Positions 9,727 through 20,939 of a stretch of DNA of 64,000 nucleotides are shown piece after piece (positions within the stretch are counted from its first letter, which is position 1; every line of letters starts with the position of its first letter). The position numbers and the translations under genes are program-made. The stretch is from Calendula officinalis. Its lineage: Eukaryota > Streptophyta > Magnoliopsida > Asterales > Asteraceae. The notes below the pieces were generated by a model, which was not told the origin of the DNA, did not search any database, and saw nothing but the letters and a program-made list of their open reading frames with translations. Location: positions 26,034,208 to 26,098,207 of the forward strand of contig OY970832.1 in the NCBI GenBank assembly GCA_963853835.1. The letters are read 5' to 3'.

Positions 9727-12293
9727 TTAGTTAAGTTTGGGAACCCAAGCTTTATATGTCTTGGGTTTATCCTTTGAGAAATAAGCTTTTGGAGATTTAA
9801 CTTTAATCATTTTTGGTGCCCATACTTGTTTATTACTGGTGTTTAGTTTTACTACTGCCCTTTTAAACGTATTACTGGTGTGAGAATATTCTACTGATTT
9901 TGGTTTATACCCATGATGTTTAGCTTTTGAATGCTTTACTACTGATGAACCAGTAGTATTTGGGTACTTACCATGTTTAGAATGACCAGCAGTGTTTTTA
10001 GGGTTGACACCAGTAGTATTTTTGAAAGTTGGTTTGGGAGCAGTAGTATTTTTGTAATTAGGGTTTTTACCAGTAGTGTTTTTGTACTGGTACCATACAG
10101 CATTATAATTAGGGTTAACACCAGTAGTAAAATTGTTAAAGTTTTTACTGGTGTTGGAAAATTTAAAATATTGTTTATTTTGATTGGATTTTCCATTGTT
10201 CTTGAAGTAGTTGCTGTTCTTTGGGCTTCCAACTCTTCTGTTATGCACAAATCTTGGTTCACTTCTTCCAAATCTTGGTGTTTCAGCAATTGGAGTTTTT
10301 GTTTTATGTACTACTGAAGGACCTGTAGTATCTTTTAATTTCTGTGTTTTTGCCTTTTCTTTGAAAGTTTTAAATTATTTGAATTCTTTACAATTTATTG
10401 GATTGAAGTGACAATCCTTTGCTAAATGATTCATTTTGTTGCAAATAACACATCTTAATTTCTTACTTTTTGCACCTTCAGGTATTCTTTGATCTAAGAG
10501 TTGATTTTTATTTCTTTCATTTCCCCTTGTTAAAATTTTTGGTATGTTTTCTGCATCATATTTAGGAGATTCATTTGGACTTTGTGCTGTGTGAAAACTT
10601 GTATCAATTGATTTTGGTGATTCAGTTTGAGAAATTGTAAATTCAATTGATTGATCATCATCAGAAGAATCATTTGATTCAGATGTTTCATTATGTGATT
10701 GAGTTTGATTTTCAGTTTTTAATTCATTAATGATTCTTTCTGAACTGTTTTTAAGTGGAGGAATGATTTTATATGGAGGTGGTACAGCATGATATCCCAC
10801 CCCATGAACAACTTTTTCTGTAGTTTGATTGTTAGTTAGTTCATCAAGAATTTTAGTACTTCTTTCAAACTTTTTAATTGTTAATTTATTTTGTTCAATT
10901 TCAAGTTGACATTCTTCTAATTTACTTGTTAATTCTTTATTTTTTAATTCATAAAATTCTTTATCATCTACAGCTTGAAGTAATTCTTCCTTTATCCGTT
11001 GATCTATCATCTGGTACACCTTTATCTGATGTTCTTGATCAGTAATCACACCATCGAATTCATGATTTCTTCTTACTGCTTTTGCTAAATCTTCATTTAA
11101 TTTAGTGTTTTCTTTTTCTAGGTTTTTAATAATTTTAGCACATTCAGAAGTACAAGGTTTAGGTTTTACCTCAGTTTTGTTGTCAGTAAAGGCTTGAGAG
11201 CTTGATTTTGAGCATGCTCTTCTGCTTGGAAGCTCCAGTCATATCCTTGTCCTTGTTGTGAGACAAGGGCAGTTGATTTTGATCTTTTGTCTGGCTGAGG
11301 ACATTCTTTTGCAAAGTGACCAAGGTTGTTACAGTTGTAACATTTGACTTTAGTTTTGTCAAATCCAGCTTTGTCACCTTTGTTGAAGTTGAGACTTGTC
11401 CTGCCAGTTCTCTTTAAGAATCTTTTGGTCCTTAGGCTCAGCATAGCCATCTGCCATTTAAGATCCATCTCCTCAAGATCATCTGGATTTAATTGTTCCA
11501 AGTCATCACTAATCAGTGCAGTATGCACATGACTAGTGAAGAAGGATTCTCTTGCAGTGTCCTCAGAATCTGCTGCCTTTCCTGTGGAGGTTTCCTGACC
11601 TTGACCTGTACTAGATACAAATGCAGCATTATTAGAAGAAATAGAAGGGTTCTTTTGATTTACCTCAGTTTCAAATACTCTGAGATCATTGTAGAGTTCA
11701 TCCAACTCCTTTTCTTCTAGTGCATCTCTTTGTCTATATACCACTGTATACATGGCCCATTCTTCACTTAGAGACCTTAGGAACTTCATGTTGACATCTT
11801 CTTGATCCATCTTAACCCCAACCTGGTTAAGTTCACCAATTAGCTTGTTGAATCTGTCAAACACTTGAGTGAGTGTTTCATTGGGCTTTCCTTTGAAATT
11901 TTCAAAGTCTTGTTTGAGAACAGACTTCATATTCCTTTTGGTGCTCTTTGTCCCAACAAATCTCTTCTCCAGTGCTTCCCAAAGTACCTTTGCATCATCA
12001 TACTCAACGAAGAGATGTTGATAGTCGTTAGGAATGGCCAGTAGGAGAGTGCTTAGAGTTTTAAGTTCGATTCCCTTGTCTTTCTTCTCCTTCTCACACT
12101 TAAGTTTGTCTGCCTCAGTTGCAGAGCTGCTTGCTTGACCAGGACCAGTTTTGTTTCCTTCAAGGACAACTTCCCACATGGAATAATCTGTAATAAGCAT
12201 GTATTGCTTAATACGATTCTTCCACATCCCAAAGTTATTGGGAGTGAGTATAGGGATTTTATTGGCCTGAGTGCTTTCATTGTTATCAGTCAT
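9727..12293 (-). pseudogene. gag: Copia gag, copy A, with one frameshift and one stop
   Basis: The ATG at 12293 begins MTDNNESTQ, matching copy B gag (48399-50966). The frame runs to about 11190, where copy A lacks one base relative to copy B and falls out of frame (stop at 11166). The correct frame continues from 11190, meets TAA at 10375-10377, then continues to the natural stop at 9727. Recognisable parts are the copia gag capsid region, the zinc knuckle CYNCNNLGHFAKEC (CX2CX4HX4C), a coiled-coil stretch, a second knuckle CVICNKMNHLAKDC, and a C-terminal tail rich in Asn-Thr-Thr. The TACTACTG motif recurs in the tail. Not functional as one protein. Confidence 0.88.
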
Positions 12294-12365
12294 GATTAAC
12301 AATCTGTGTGTTTTAAAGATTAAAACTTTTTGTTGTTCTTAAAATCGTAGATCTAGAACCAATAA

Positions 12366-12377
12366 GCTCTGATACCA
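12366..12377 (-). other. Primer binding site, initiator-Met tRNA type (copy A)
   Basis: The minus strand reads TGGTATCAGAGC two bases inside the LTR end. This is the usual plant initiator-Met tRNA primer site and fixes the element's orientation. Confidence 0.9.
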
Positions 12378-12379
12378 CT

Positions 12380-12996
12380 TGTCAGGATCGATTAACTATG
12401 ATGAAGTTAATAAACACCTTAGATCTAATTGATTATAGAAGTTGCAGCGGATCAACACTATATCAATCTACTAAGAACGATGAACTGTAAATAATAAACG
12501 AAAATATTAAGAACACAGTTTCACAAAAAGCTTCAATGTATATTATCGAGTTAACAATACACACGTACGTTTACAATTCGTAAGGAACTATTTATAATAG
12601 TCCTTGAAGCTAAACTATTTTCCCTAGTTATTCTAGGACTTGATTTACATTCGAATTATAAAGATATATTGATTTACATTCTATAACTATCTCTACGAAG
12701 ATCTCGGACTTGATATGCTTCCAAAACGCGTATCAGTAGTAAACTGCAATCACCAGTAGTAAATCCATATCATCAGTAGTAAGTTTGGTGATCAGTAGTA
12801 AGTCCAATATCAACGTTAGTAGTAACTACTATTGATCAGTAGTATCTTCAATAAGCCTTGATCAGTAGTAACTTAGTTATAGACTTCATCAGTATCAACT
12901 TCATCAGTAATAAACAATTCTGCCCCATCAGTACTAAGTATGATCAGTACTAACTGCAGCATCAGTATTAAGTTGATCTGTGATTTTGTTCCAACA
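12380..12996 (-). repeat. 5' LTR of Copia copy A, 617 bp
   Basis: On the minus strand it starts TGTTGGAACAAAATC and ends CGATCCTGACA. It has exactly the length of the copy B LTRs and is clearly similar throughout. The U3 part (about 12725-12875) carries six CAGTAGTA sites plus TAGTAGTA, spaced 26, 20, 24, 19, 20 and 20 bp. A TATA-like box (TATTATAAATAG on the minus strand) lies near 12588-12599. The flanking host pentamer is TACCG; its partner lies outside the window. Confidence 0.92.
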
Positions 12997-14368
12997 TACC
13001 GGAACTTGCCAAACGCCTCATATTGCCGCCGGAGGAATTAGGTGTTTTCTGGTAGTTAAGCTTTGCTTTTCCTTTGTTAAAGTTGGTATTCATACTGCTT
13101 ATACAAATTAGATGCGGTTAGTGTATAGAAAAAGCTTAAACATTTATAGAAAAAGTTACATAAAAATTATTTAGTTGCAAATACAGTATAGTATAACTTC
13201 TAAAAAAACTTATATTAACTGATTGACTTTATAAAAAAAACTATTTTAAAAATCGAATTTCAATTTAAAAGATTGAATGTGAATATTTATTTAAAACTAA
13301 ATAAAATAGTATAGATTAAAAACTGAAATAAAAGTAAATAAGTGGCAAATAATTTAGCACGTTTTCGAATTATTAATAAATTAAAAACAGTTTTAAATAC
13401 AGTGTTGAATTACATTACAGTTTGTATTAGTCACTTTTAAATAAAATATAAATACAGTTTAAAAATATAATAAAGTGTATTATAATTAAATCAGTAAATA
13501 CGTGCTAAATGATGTCAATCTGTATTATTATTAAGGCAGTAAATAAATAATATAACAGTATTCGGATAACATATAAATTAAAAACAGTAATCCATGAAAA
13601 TAACAAACTATTTATTTACTGTTATAATTAAAACTGTGTTTTCATGTTTTAAATTATGTCAATCTGTATTATTATTAAAGGAGTAAATAAATAATATAAC
13701 AGTATTCGAATTATTAATAAATTAAAAACAATTTCTTTAAAGAAAGAGTTTATTTACTAAAAAGTTTGTATTTTTTTATTTAAATAATGAAAACACAGTT
13801 ATATGAATATGACACTGGATTCTAATTATAACAGTAAATACATTCCTAATTCTTCAAAAAATGTTTTATTATTAAAGCATGCAACAAATTTTTAATTATA
13901 ATTAAAACTGTGTTCATGTTTTAAATTATGTCAATCTGTATTATTATTAAAGCAGTAAATAAATAATATAACAGTATTCGAATTTTTAATAAATTAAAAA
14001 CAGTTTCTTTAAAGAAAGAGTTTATTTACTAAAAAGTTTGTATTTTTTTTATTTAAATAATGAAAACACAGTTATATGAATATGACACTGGATTCTAATT
14101 ATAACAGTAAATACATTCCTATATAATTCATAAAATGTTTTATTATTAAAGCATTAAATAAATTTTTAATTATTTAGTATGTATATACATATTTAAAGAA
14201 ATTATTAGGTAATCTTTATAAAGTTTGTATTTTTTTAAAAAACTAAATAGAGCCATAATAATTAAAAGTTAAGCCTATTTGCATACTAAATAATAATACT
14301 TATAATCGAATAACACCGTTAGTATAAAAATTGTATACATGTACTTTAAACAGTACATTCATAGATGG
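12997..14368. repeat. AT-rich repetitive host DNA with a 272-bp tandem duplication
   Basis: No gene recognised. The segment containing AATCTGTATTATTATTAAAG is directly repeated with a period of 272 bp (about 13650-13921 and 13922-14175), and a further partial copy lies at about 13515-13650. Related sequence resumes after the Gypsy insertion at 22662-23270, so the Gypsy split this repeat field. The first 70 bases have more balanced composition and could be an exon remnant; I cannot assign it. Confidence 0.7.
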
Positions 14369-16090
14369 TGTAACGACCCGAAATTGTAAATAAATAAAAT
14401 ATGTAAAAATATGATAATTATGGATAAATCATATAAAACACGTGGAAATTGGTTTCGTGTCGTTTGGACACCGTACGAGAAAGTTATGGGCGAAACCGGG
14501 TCGAGACAAAGTTGAAAAAGTGCAGCCCTGCTGCCTAAGGGAGTTCGCGACGCGAACTTGGGTTCACGATCGCGAACGGATGCCAGGGAGTTTGGCCATG
14601 AGTCGCTAAGAAGTTCGCGTCTGGGTAACGATCGCTAAGTATGGCCGAGTATGCAAAGTTAGCGACGCGAACTTAGTTCGCTCCGTGAACTCTGGACGAC
14701 CAGCATTAAAGTCGGGTTTGAGCTCATTTATTGCATATCAAAACCCTAGTTTTCTCTCTTGGCGATTTTTGAGCATAGCATTTGGTTTGGGTTGATTTCT
14801 TCACAAATATTTGATAGATTTCACTCCTAGTGGAAGATTAAAGGTAAATCTTCACTCTTTCATCTTTGTAGCTCAAGATCTATGGATCTTGAAGCTAGGG
14901 TTTGAAACCCTAGTTCTTGGGTTGGTGATTTATGGTGAAATAAATGATGTATACACTTAATAGATGGTATATTAACAAGTAAAACAAGTGTATGATTTCG
15001 ATTTGTAAGAATCTTAAGGGTTGGTTAAACCTAGGGTTTGGTAATCACCATATTTGGGGGAAATGGACTGATGGGTGTTATCTAGAGGTAGATGAACACA
15101 TTGGTAGTAGTTTGTGATGATAATCTTGTTGTGATTATTGTATTAGGCTTTTGGTGACATTTTGGAAAGTCGGTGAAATTGTGGAAGCAAGAGTATTGGT
15201 GTCAAGAACACGGTTTGAGCATCATATTGCTAAGGTGAGTACGTGTGGACTTTACTGAGTACATAGCCTATAAAATACATTTTTATTACTTGTGTTATGG
15301 TCTATTTGCTTAATTGTGTAGACTAGTAGCTAGTAGTTAGTTATACCGATAATTGTATTGAACTAACTTGTTTGATGATAGACGTGATAGCCGAGAGCTA
15401 GATTGACATAACCATCGAGTTATGATATGGTGAGATGATGTGATGATTCGGGGGATCCCCGGTCATGAGGTATGGAATGGGGAGCATTTGGGCGGATCCC
15501 CATCGGCCCATTCCATGATAGTAGTCTTGCTAACTGGAAGTAGTCCGGCGAGTAAGGCATGTATTGGTAGATTGGGCGATTCCCTCTTGCCTTTACCTTG
15601 AAGCTTGTTAATGCGGGGGATCCCCGGTTAATAAGTTAATGTGGTTCTAGTTGGTTGGGGATGTCCCGACAACTAGGTATGATTGCTAGGAAAGCAAAGT
15701 ATTAGAGTCACAACAGGGTGACTAGATAGATGGGTGATTGCTTACGTGTTTGTTTGTTCGTTTGTCATTCGGTTATTATTATTAACCTTGGGGTCTAAAC
15801 CCATGTAGCTCACGAGACGTTTTTGTCTCACGTACTCCTTGTTTTGTTTTGCTATGTACTCAGGTTCGGGATCGAAGGCTTAGGTACGCATGGATAGAGA
15901 TGCGGGACCTAGAATAGAAGAGCACTAGATTGGATTTAGTCTTAGCTTGGTTATGATCTATTTTGTAACACCTACTTTTATACTCTGATTTCATACCAAG
16001 GTTTTTGTAAATCCAAATTTGGGGATGTTCTTCTATTTATAAAATGTTTTATTTTGGCCAATATTTGGTATTAAAATTTGAGGTGTTACA
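14369..16090 (+). repeat. 5' LTR of the Gypsy element, 1722 bp
   Basis: TG...CA-bounded LTR. At 14545-14690 there is a GC-rich cluster of palindromes around TTCGCGACGCGAA in otherwise AT-rich sequence. Later come repeated GGGGATCCCC-type palindromes (about 15450-15630). Confidence 0.93.
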
Positions 16091-16093
16091 ACT

Positions 16094-16105
16094 TGGTATC
16101 AGAGC
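16094..16105 (+). other. Primer binding site of the Gypsy element
   Basis: TGGTATCAGAGC three bases after the 5' LTR; complementary to the 3' end of initiator-Met tRNA. Confidence 0.9.
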
Positions 16106-16338
16106 TATAGTTTAAGTGAATTAGGTTGGATGACCATCCTAGTCTTAGACTGTAGCATTAGGAATATAAGATTCCTTAAGATCATAGGTTGACCTTGAGA
16201 CTTTATATTAAATTTAGGGTTGAACCTAGGGGACCGATGAAATTTGATGTGATTTGGATATTGAGTCTTATGTGACTAATGGGTTGTACACAAGGTACTG
16301 AATGTTTAATGTCTTTCGTATAGTCTTGGTTGAAAGAA

Positions 16339-19300
16339 ATGGTGACCACACGTAGAAGTGGTAAAGCCCTGGAGGGCCGTGAGGAGGAAGTACCTCCTGT
16401 CGAGAGAGTGGTTGAGCAAGAAAGTCAACCGTCAATGCATCGGGTTGATGAGTCGGAGGTTGGAGCTAATAGGACTCCGGTCACTATGGCGGATCTCCAA
16501 ACTATTATCGATCAAATTAAGGGAACGGTGGCCGAAGAAGTGCACCGTATTATTGGGGACCGTGAGAGGTCGGGAGGGGACCGTGAATCCGAGGCTAAGT
16601 CGGATGAGAAAACCGGAGGTAGTGGCACCGGGGAAGGGAAGTCCTCCACGGGTGGCCAAAGTGATGCTAGGGCTAGGCCCGTTGTGAAAGAAGGTTGTTC
16701 GTTTAAATCCTTCATGGCTTGTAAGCCAAATGTGTACTCGGGTAGCTCGGACCCGAAGATAACCATGAGGTGGATCCGAGAGACCAAGAGGGTTATCGGA
16801 AGTAGCAAGTGTAAGGATACCGATATGGTGACATATGCGTCACAATTGCTAAAAGAAGATGCCATGGTGTGGTGGGATATCGTGTATGAGACCCTCGGGA
16901 GGGAGGTGATTGAGAAAATGACGTGGGATGAATTCACCACGAGATTGAAAAAGAAATTTTGTCCCGAAAGGGATTTGGAGAAAATGCACGAGAAGTTCGT
17001 GACCCTTAAGAAGGGCGATATGTCGGTGGAAGAATATTCGAGGGAGTTCACGGGATTGCTCCCGTTTGTTGCTAAAACCTACTCGGATGAGAGGTTGAGG
17101 GTGGTCCGGTATGCTAGTGGGTTACCGTGGGACTACCAATTGGAAGTGAAGAGGGCGGTTTCACTTGATGAAGCTATTAGTGCCGCCCGGAGTGTTGAGG
17201 AGGTAAATGAGGCACGTGTTGCCGAAAGGGCCCATGTGGGCGAGAAGAGAAAAGCCGAGAGTGGCTCGGGTACTTATAAGAAGGGGAAGTTCACATCGAG
17301 CTTCTCTAAGCAAAGTAGTGTTGGTTCGTGCAAGAAGTGTGGGAAGACTCATGCCGGAGTGTGCCGAGGGGAGTCGAAGACTTGTTACAATTGTGGGAAG
17401 CCGGGGCATATCTCATTGGCCGAGATTGAGTGTTTCTCGTGCCACGAAAAGGGGCACTATAGCAATGTGTGCCCAAAGAAGGGAATCGAGTCGATGGTGT
17501 CCACGGCTCAAAAGAAAGTGGAGCCGGCAAAGGTGAAGGGGCGATCCTTCCAACTTACTCGGGAGGAGGCGAAGGAGGCACACGATGTGGTGTCAGGTAT
17601 TCTATTCATTAACTCCTTGCCAACTCATATTTTATTTGATTCGGGTTCTAATTATTCGTTTGTGTCCTATGAGTTCGGTTGTAAATTGAATGTGCCGTCC
17701 GAAATGTTAGATGAGGTTTATGAGATAGAAGTAGCCGACGGGAAAACGTCTATGGTTGAACGTATTTATAGAAATTGTGAAATAGAAATAGACGGTAGAA
17801 AATTTAAGGTGGATTTGTTGCCCATGGGAATTAGGGCGTTTGATGTGGTTATCGGTATGGATTGGTTGGGTATGCACCAAGCCAAGATTTTGTGTGGAAA
17901 GAAAATAGTGTCGATTAGGACGCCCGAGAATGAGAAGGTGTATGTGTATGGGGAGAAACGACATCACATGCCTAATGTGATTACCGCCATTAAGGCGAGG
18001 AAAAGTATATCGAAAGGTTGTGCATCGTTTATTGCATATGTACTAGATGGCCGAAAGGAAAAGAAGTCAATGGATGATGTCAAAATTATTCGGGATTTCC
18101 CCGAGGTATTTCCCGATGACTTGCCCGGTTTGCCGCCGGAGAGACAAGTCGAGTTTAAGATTGATTTAGTTCCGGGGGCGACTTCGATTGCTCGTGCTCC
18201 CTATCGTTTAGCTCCCACCGAAATGCGGGAATTGATGACCCAATTGCAAGAATTGTTAGATAAAGGTTTTATTCGTCCGAGTTCGTCACCGTGGGGTGCA
18301 CCGGTGTTATTTGTTAAAAAGAAAGACGGGTCGATGAGAATGTGTATTGACTACCGAGAGTTGAATAAGGTAACTATTAAGAACCGTTACCCGTTGCCGA
18401 GAATTGACGACTTATTCGACCAATTGCAAGGTGCTAGTTACTTCTCGAAGATCGATTTGAGGTCGGGTTATCACCAAGTTCGGGTGAAAGAAGGCGACAC
18501 CGAGAAGACGGCTTTTCGTACACGTTATGGTCATTATGAGTTTCTAGTGATGTCGTTTGGTCTTACAAACGCGCCGTCTATTTTTATGGATTTGATGAAT
18601 CGGGTTTGTAAACCGTTCCTTGATAAGTTTTTGATTGTGTTTATTGACGACATTTTGATTTATTCGAAAACCGAAGAAGAACACGAAAGTCATTTGAGGC
18701 TTGTGTTGGATGTGTTAAAACGGGAGAAGTTGTATGCAAAATTCTCGAAGTGTGAGTTTTGGTTGCGGGAAGTGCAATTCTTAGGTCACGTGGTGACGTG
18801 TGATGGTATTAAAGTTGATCCGTCCAAGATTGAAGCGGTGTCAAATTGGGAGCCTCCGAGGACTCCTACCGAGGTTAGAAGTTTTCTTGGGTTAGCCGGT
18901 TATTACCGGAGATTTATACAAGATTTCTCGAGAATCGCGATCCCACTCACGAAGTTAACGAGAAAAAGTGAGAAGTTTGTGTGGGAGAAGAAGCAAGAAG
19001 AGTCGTTTAAGTTGTTAAAAGAAAAGTTATGTAACGCACCGATCCTTACGTTACCGGATGGTATGGAAGATTTTGTGGTTTATAGTGATGCTTCGAATCA
19101 AGGGCTCGGTTGTGTGTTGATGCAAAGAGGTAAAGTGATCGCGTATGCCTCGCGGCAATTGAAGAATGCGGAATTAAGGTACACCACACACGACTTGGAA
19201 TTGGCGGCGATTATATTTGCCTTAAAATTGTGGAGGCATTATTTGTATGGTACTCGGTGTACGTTGTACACGGATCATAAAAGTCTACAATACGTGTTTA

Positions 19301-19704
19301 CTCAAAAAGATCTTAATATGCGACAAAGAAGGTGGATCGAGTTGATTGCCGATTATGATTGTGAGATTGTGTATCACGCGGGTAAGGCGAATGTGGTGGC
19401 CGGCGCCTTGAGCCGAAAAGTTTATGAAAATCCGAACCGGGGAATATTAACACGTATAGAAGTCGTCTCGAGCATTATCGAAAGGATCAAGAACGCCCAA
19501 CGAGAAGTTATGGGAAAAGACGAGTTAAGACAAGAACGGTTAGGAAAGAACCAACATTTTCTCGAAAATGCACAAGGGTTGAAGACCGTAGGCGGTCGTA
19601 TTTGGGTTCCTAATTCGGGGGTATCCGAAAAGAGTTGTTGTATGATGTGCACAAGTCGAAGTATTCGATTCACCGGGGAAGTACAAAGATGTATCAAGAT
19701 ATGA
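16339..19704 (+). CDS. gag-pol: Gypsy gag-protease-RT-RNase H polyprotein (frameshifted before integrase)
   Basis: The ATG at 16339 (MVTTRRSGK) is chosen over an in-frame TTG nine bases upstream. Order: capsid-type gag domain around residues 140-240 (MTWDEFTTRLKKKF); zinc-knuckle region about 333-400, where CFSCHEKGHYSNVC is complete but the preceding knuckle CYNCGKPGHIS lacks its last Cys; protease with LFDSGSNYSF near 435; RT with CIDYRELNKVT and catalytic FIDDILIYS; RNase H beginning VYSDASNQGLG. At the run CGGGGG (19617-19621) the frame is lost, and the last residues to 19704 are out of frame. The true continuation lies in the frame of the next feature. One extra or missing G explains it. 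Confidence 0.92.
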   Translation: MVTTRRSGKALEGREEEVPPVERVVEQESQPSMHRVDESEVGANRTPVTMADLQTIIDQIKGTVAEEVHRIIGDRERSGGDRESEAKSDEKTGGSGTGEGKSSTGGQSDARARPVVKEGCSFKSFMACKPNVYSGSSDPKITMRWIRETKRVIGSSKCKDTDMVTYASQLLKEDAMVWWDIVYETLGREVIEKMTWDEFTTRLKKKFCPERDLEKMHEKFVTLKKGDMSVEEYSREFTGLLPFVAKTYSDERLRVVRYASGLPWDYQLEVKRAVSLDEAISAARSVEEVNEARVAERAHVGEKRKAESGSGTYKKGKFTSSFSKQSSVGSCKKCGKTHAGVCRGESKTCYNCGKPGHISLAEIECFSCHEKGHYSNVCPKKGIESMVSTAQKKVEPAKVKGRSFQLTREEAKEAHDVVSGILFINSLPTHILFDSGSNYSFVSYEFGCKLNVPSEMLDEVYEIEVADGKTSMVERIYRNCEIEIDGRKFKVDLLPMGIRAFDVVIGMDWLGMHQAKILCGKKIVSIRTPENEKVYVYGEKRHHMPNVITAIKARKSISKGCASFIAYVLDGRKEKKSMDDVKIIRDFPEVFPDDLPGLPPERQVEFKIDLVPGATSIARAPYRLAPTEMRELMTQLQELLDKGFIRPSSSPWGAPVLFVKKKDGSMRMCIDYRELNKVTIKNRYPLPRIDDLFDQLQGASYFSKIDLRSGYHQVRVKEGDTEKTAFRTRYGHYEFLVMSFGLTNAPSIFMDLMNRVCKPFLDKFLIVFIDDILIYSKTEEEHESHLRLVLDVLKREKLYAKFSKCEFWLREVQFLGHVVTCDGIKVDPSKIEAVSNWEPPRTPTEVRSFLGLAGYYRRFIQDFSRIAIPLTKLTRKSEKFVWEKKQEESFKLLKEKLCNAPILTLPDGMEDFVVYSDASNQGLGCVLMQRGKVIAYASRQLKNAELRYTTHDLELAAIIFALKLWRHYLYGTRCTLYTDHKSLQYVFTQKDLNMRQRRWIELIADYDCEIVYHAGKANVVAGALSRKVYENPNRGILTRIEVVSSIIERIKNAQREVMGKDELRQERLGKNQHFLENAQGLKTVGGRIWVPNSGVSEKSCCMMCTSRSIRFTGEVQRCIKI

Positions 19705-20927
19705 AACGGGTTTATTGGTGGCCCGGAATGAAGACGAGAGTGGCCAAGTATATCTCTAAGTGTGCCACGTGTGCACAAGTGAAAGCCGAGCATCAAGTAC
19801 CATATGGGGTAGCTCAATCATTGGTTGTACCGGCCGGGAAGTGGGAAGATATAACTATGGATTTCATAGTAGGTTTACCGAAGACGAGTAGAGGTCACGA
19901 TGCCATTTGGGTCATAGTTGACCGGTTGACCAAGAGTGCATTATTTTTAGCAATTCGGGAAACGTTGCCACTTGAGAAATTGGCTAAGTTGTATGTTGAT
20001 GAAGTGGTTCGACTCCACGGGGTCCCGTTATCGATTGTGTCCGACAGAGACGCGAGGTTTACCTCGAGATTTTGGCGATCTTTACAAGAAGAGTTGGGTA
20101 CAAAGTTGCGGTTGAGCACGGCTTATCACCCGCAAACCGACGGTCAAAGTGAAAGAACGATTCAAACGGTTGAAGATATGTTGAGATCGTGTGTATTAGA
20201 TTTCGGTGGTAAATGGGATGAACATTTACCGTTAGTCGAGTTCTCATATAATAATAGTTATCACTCGACTATCAAGATGCCGCCTTATGAGGCGTTGTAT
20301 GGAAGGAAATGTAGAACTCCATCTTGTTGGTTGGAAGCGGGAGAGACGAAACTCACGGGTCCCGAGATCGTGAGAGTGACGAATGAAAAGATCGGTATTA
20401 TTCAAACCAACATGAAAGTCGCCCAAGATAGACAACGAAGTTATTCGGGTTTAAAGAAAAGGCCATACGATTTGGATGTCGGTGATATGGTCATGTTGAA
20501 AGTGTCACCTTGGAAAGGTGTAATGCGGTTTGGTAAGAAAGGAAAGTTAAGCCCAAGGTATGTTGTACCGTTTAAAATATTGAAACGGGTCGGGCTTCAA
20601 GCTTTTAAGTTGGAACTTCCACCCGAGCTTCAAGGTGTGCATGACACCTTTCACGTGAGTTATTTGAAAAAGTTTATCGGGGAAGTTGAGAATATTATTC
20701 CATTACAAGAGTTGCGGGTTGATGGCCCGAATCGGTTGATTGAGGAACCCGAGGCTATATTAGAAACGAAAACAAAGAAGCTTCGGAATAAGGAGATCGA
20801 GTTGGTGTTGGTCAAGTGGAAGCATTCACTTGGGCCGAATTTGACTTGGGAAGTCAAGGACGAGATTCGGAAGAGGTACCCGGATTTTGTGAACTATGAT
20901 GAGATTCCGAGGACGGAATCTTCTTAA
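19635..20927 (+). CDS. pol: Gypsy integrase with C-terminal chromodomain (continuation in another frame)
   Basis: No ATG is used as a start; this is the 3' part of the polyprotein after the G-run frameshift. It shows the HHCC zinc domain (HKSKYSIHRGS ... CATCAQVK), the integrase core with ITMDFIVGLP, SDRDARFTS and the glutamate in TDGQSERTIQ, then a linker to the FHVSYLKKF motif common before plant chromodomains. A chromodomain-like segment follows at about residues 355-415 (EEPEAILETK ... LVKWKHSLGPNLTWE). Chromodomains of chromoviruses are thought to direct insertion to modified heterochromatin. Ends at TAA before the 3' LTR. Confidence 0.9.
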   Translation: MLYDVHKSKYSIHRGSTKMYQDMKRVYWWPGMKTRVAKYISKCATCAQVKAEHQVPYGVAQSLVVPAGKWEDITMDFIVGLPKTSRGHDAIWVIVDRLTKSALFLAIRETLPLEKLAKLYVDEVVRLHGVPLSIVSDRDARFTSRFWRSLQEELGTKLRLSTAYHPQTDGQSERTIQTVEDMLRSCVLDFGGKWDEHLPLVEFSYNNSYHSTIKMPPYEALYGRKCRTPSCWLEAGETKLTGPEIVRVTNEKIGIIQTNMKVAQDRQRSYSGLKKRPYDLDVGDMVMLKVSPWKGVMRFGKKGKLSPRYVVPFKILKRVGLQAFKLELPPELQGVHDTFHVSYLKKFIGEVENIIPLQELRVDGPNRLIEEPEAILETKTKKLRNKEIELVLVKWKHSLGPNLTWEVKDEIRKRYPDFVNYDEIPRTESS

Positions 20928-20939
20928 GGGGTAAATAGT

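Larger units (their letters stand above)
1..12996 (-). mobile_element. SIRE-like Copia LTR retrotransposon, copy A (left end outside window, decayed)
   Basis: Read on the minus strand the order is LTR (12996-12380), primer binding site, gag (12293-9727), pol (9712-6200), a motif-rich spacer (6199-5650), ORF3a (from 5649) and ORF3b (2084-1, running off the window). The same order occurs in the complete copy B at 47694-60067, and pol is nearly identical at protein level. The second LTR lies beyond base 1. Gag carries a frameshift and a stop, ORF3a a stop at codon 17 and a 2.3 kb solo-LTR insertion, so this copy cannot make a full protein set. Long asparagine/serine/threonine-rich pol linker, large gag and extra post-pol ORF suggest the SIRE/Maximus clade; the clade name is from memory. 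Confidence 0.9.

Noticed and set aside
16432..20857. Several minus-strand frames of 60-180 residues within the Gypsy element
   Set aside because: They are antisense shadows of the gag-pol coding sequence.
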